A DNA stretch of 64,000 nucleotides from Physella acuta (taxonomy: Eukaryota > Mollusca > Gastropoda > Physidae): contig NW_026733060.1 in NCBI RefSeq assembly GCF_028476545.1, forward strand, positions 1 through 64,000, written 5' to 3'. A model generated the notes under the pieces. The model did not search any database. It was not told where the DNA came from and was given only the letters and a program-made list of their open reading frames with translations. Below, in pieces: positions 61,060 through 64,000 of the stretch (its first letter is position 1; each line of letters opens with the position of its first letter). Made by a program: the position numbers and the translations under genes.

Positions 61060-62680
61060 CACTAAATGAAAACAACAGGCTTCATAATGCTCATAGTAAT
61101 AAAATGCCAAATTAATAATCACATAAATTGCATATACATATACTATACGAAAAATATCTTTAATACAAAAAAATATTAAAATAATGAAAATAGTCAAAAA
61201 ATATTATGTAGGCTTGTGTGTCCGGAAAAAAGATAAATTACATTTATACTACAAACAATGTTTATTATAAATACAATTTACACATTAGTTTTAGGTAATA
61301 TTATTAAGGTAATCAAAGTTTATTTGGATAAAAAACAAGTACAAAAAATATTTTCTTTCTTTTTAACCTTAGAATTAAATAGGTAAATCACTGTTATAGA
61401 ATACTTAAATGTGAATAAACATTAGAAATGTGCGAATTTTTTTTTTCACGGAACCAAAATTTAAATATAAACTCAATGTCAATTATTTTTTTTTATTTAG
61501 TTAAAAGCGGTGTAATAAGGGGAAATAACTAGGTATAACACGACCAGTTAGTTAAGATGGTATTCACGAATCGTGTTGGCGATCATTTTTGTCGGAGTTG
61601 GGCAAAAATAGGACGGTATTACTGGCTTGATAATCCCTTGTTTGTAGTTTAGGGCGCTGTGATCTAAAACATAAATAAACATCGACGTACTGGTACATTT
61701 GTACAATGCTTTATTTAAACACGTATGAGTGGAAAACTCAGCTCAAATGAGTACCCAACTAACGTTAGGGAACGTAACGGCGCCTGGGCATAGTGTAAAC
61801 ACAATATCTTCACAAACAAGATCATAGAAACAGGCGAAATCTAAGGTACTTGTCCCATGAACCACCAGGTTCAAAAATTGAACTTTTTTTTTTTTACTGG
61901 AACATAAAACAAAACAAAATGTCAATATTAGACCTAGTTACAAACTTTAAAAGGCAATTAAAAATAAACATAATCTTTTCAAAGCCATAAACATATAAAC
62001 CCTGAAAATTAAAACTCATTGAAAATATTTCTTGAGCAACCAACCGAATTAATACTTTTGCCGCGAAAAGAAATTAAAATTAATCTTTATTTGTCTTACT
62101 TGTACAGTACGTACACAAGCTTGTTTTAATATATCAGTTTATTGTTATTGTTTCATTCTAATTACATTTCTAATACGGGGATATAACCCCACCATCTGTT
62201 GTTAATGCTCAAACCCGTCTCACTAGATCAACTAAATTAAAGGGACGTTAAAAATAATGGCAGGTTCAAACCTGTCACAGGTTTTCCTTTTACCCACAAG
62301 ACACCGCCCCACCCACGGTGCGACCCTGAAACTATGAATACGTCGCACCGTGGTTGGGAAGTGTTGCCTCTACCCCCCCTCCCCCTCTTCTCTAACTTCA
62401 CAAATATTTGTATATAACTACAAACAAAGATGTAATGGTTGATGCTGGCAGATGAAGTAGAGTTTTTTGTATGTATTTGTCATAGAACACATATAGTATA
62501 GCCTAAACAAATATAAGCTTGTCCTCAACTTAATCTAGGTATCTAATAGAGCTGAGCGGGTTCTGGTATGTCTAATCTTTTATATAGTAACTTTTTTTTG
62601 AGATTTGGGAGATAAATCTCGTCAATTGTTAAACAATTACGACATTTTTCTATATCCCAGTATAAACTGCTGTACGTTTA
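61060..62680. other. AT-rich intergenic DNA
   Basis: No tandem array or coding frame is recognised. A short stretch at 62447-62465 matches the SINE 3' phrase in reverse. Confidence 0.5.
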
Positions 62681-62689
62681 GTTACCTGA

Positions 62690-63545
62690 AATCTGAACTT
62701 TATTCTATGGAACATGGGAAGTCATTATACAAGTAGGTCTTTAGGGCATGATACATTCAGAATTTTAGGTTACCATACAAGCAAGATTTTAGGTCATGAT
62801 ACACTCAGCATATTGGTCACTGCTGTGAACACACGGACACGCCTTTACGGGTGATCCACAACACAACCTACAAGATAAACAACCAAAAACGTGTTACAAA
62901 AGCAGGACTTAATAGAACAAAGGCAAGTTGAACACTAAAAAGAGTTTAATCCTATTTACACTATCTACACAAGCAAAGGATATTGTAAATACTAACACAA
63001 ACTAGTACACGATACAATGTCTAAATTAAAGTACACATAACAAACCTGCACTCACCTGGTAGAAGAACTGGACTGAACTAAAGCGATCATACAATTTCTC
63101 ACATACATCTTATATACACGTACACAACCAGGTACAAACTGGACTGGTACAACTCATCGCACGAAGATTGATCAGAGACGAACGCAACAGGGTACACAGT
63201 ACAAACAACATTCACCCCCATTCATCCCCCTTCACATGTTCAATACAGTCATGATACAAGTAAGATTTTAGGTTATAATACGTATGTCTGTATCTTATAA
63301 TACTAGTATATCTTTACTTCCCTAAACAAGTTCATTACAGGCCTACTCGTTGATTTTAGTTCATGATACAAGCAAGAATTGTGGTCATGATAAAACAGGG
63401 ATATTTGGTCATGATACGTACGTCTGTATGATATAATACAAGTACATCTCTACTTCCATACACAAGTTAATTATACTCGTTGATTTTAGGTCATAATATC
63501 ACTAGTTCATGAGACATTAAGATAATAAAGTCATATCATAAATAG
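62690..63545. repeat. Degenerate ATACAAGCAAGATTTTAGGTCATG repeat, interrupted
   Basis: Phrases such as TACAAGNAAGATTTTAGG, GTCATGATAC and ACTCGTTGATTTTAG recur on both sides of the insertion at 62818-63234. A 100-150 bp block (GTATGTCTGTAT...CTTTACTTCC...ACTCGTTGATTTTAG) is duplicated at 63281-63361 and 63417-63490. Confidence 0.7.
62818..63234 (-). mobile_element. LTR-like fossil repeat, copy 2
   Basis: About 417 bp, collinear with 33336-33751. It sits inside the degenerate tandem array, so it is younger than that array. Solo-LTR nature is inferred from size, the TG/CA-type ends and promoter-like motifs. There is no attached coding part. Confidence 0.5.
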
Positions 63546-63671
63546 GTTTTTAGTTTATGATATAAATTGCTCCATAAGTCATGAGCATCGTAAAAGTTAA
63601 GGTCAAATGAAGTAGATTATGTCGTAATTATGACCTCCGAGAAATAAAAGGACACCGCAAGCCCAAATTAT

Positions 63672-63745
63672 GACGAGTACCCATTAGAGCTAACCGACTC
63701 AAGGACGCTACTCTACCATGACAAGTCCTGGAAGTCCTAACCATC
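63672..63745 (-). repeat. Possible SINE fragment
   Basis: GAGTACCCATTAGAGCTAAC followed by CGACTCAAGGACG resembles a phrase common in mollusc tRNA-derived SINEs read in reverse. Short and diverged. Confidence 0.3.
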
Positions 63746-64000
63746 GAATTAGCGACCATCCTACAGATCACGTGACCGAACCGACGCCACGATCCGCACG
63801 GAAACGTACGGAAATCCCCGCGTCATGTATCAACACAGCAGGAGTCATTGACTCCGTAGAGTGGCGTCGACAGGATCAATAAGCGGAGCTAATCCTACAA
63901 GAGCCTATCAATACAAACATCCCGTGGGGCGAGGGGCGGTAAGTTTACCTGTCTGCTGTGTGTCGCCCTTGTAGAGGCGGTGAAAAGGTACGTTAAAGGT
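63745..64000. other. GC-richer unique sequence at the right edge
   Basis: CpG-rich and non-repetitive. It contains a donor-like GGCG|GTAAGT at about 63940 on the plus strand, so it could be the edge of an exon or a regulatory element continuing outside the window. Confidence 0.3.

Overview
The window looks like part of a lophotrochozoan, most likely gastropod mollusc, Hox cluster. It carries one clearly recognisable protein-coding exon, on the minus strand at about 23.32-24.06 kb. This is exon 1 of a central-class Hox gene of the Lox4/Lox2 (Ubx/abd-A-related) type, ending in the hexapeptide context SFYPWMSIVG immediately before a splice donor. No homeobox is visible in the remaining 23 kb downstream, so intron 1 must be longer than about 23 kb and exon 2 lies outside the window. 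The 40 kb upstream of the exon shows no other recognisable gene. The molluscan assignment rests on this Hox type, on tRNA-derived SINEs of the kind common in molluscs, on low GC with many simple repeats, and on an intergenic distance typical of large gastropod genomes. No bacterial-type genes, operons, rRNAs or CRISPR arrays are present.

Layout. 0-23.3 kb is the first intron. It contains AT-rich sequence, a few GC-richer unique islands, a dense cluster of TAATCC homeodomain sites at 8.34-8.46 kb, a 1.2 kb element with 29 bp terminal inverted repeats (9.5-10.7 kb), several short-period tandem arrays (13.3, 15.5-16.5, 17.6-18.8, 22.4 kb) and a TTAA-bounded DNA-transposon candidate (19.05-21.9 kb). 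23.3-24.6 kb is the Hox exon and its GC-rich promoter. 24.6-64 kb is intergenic. It contains three copies of one unclassified dispersed repeat, tRNA-derived SINEs, a 1.9 kb G-rich minisatellite (28.6-30.5 kb), hAT-like MITEs, three head-to-tail Helitron-like units (35.9-39.7 kb), a CCGG-rich island (41.7-42.3 kb), a 50-bp satellite array (47.0-48.1 kb), a 28-bp array with higher-order structure (50.0-50.95 kb), a long near-perfect inverted repeat (55.96-56.21 kb), a 20-bp array (58.1-58.7 kb) and two copies of an LTR-like fossil repeat (33.3 and 62.8 kb).

Functionally the window is one transcription unit start plus a large cis-regulatory and repeat landscape. The most noteworthy observations are the near-ideal non-canonical GC splice donor of the Hox exon, the TAATCC cluster in the Hox intron, the tandem Helitron trio with expandable internal minisatellites, the long hairpin-forming inverted repeat, and the strong invasion of a Hox locus by tandem repeats. 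Nearly all other open reading frames are by-products of microsatellites, tandem repeats or GC-rich sequence and are not annotated as genes.
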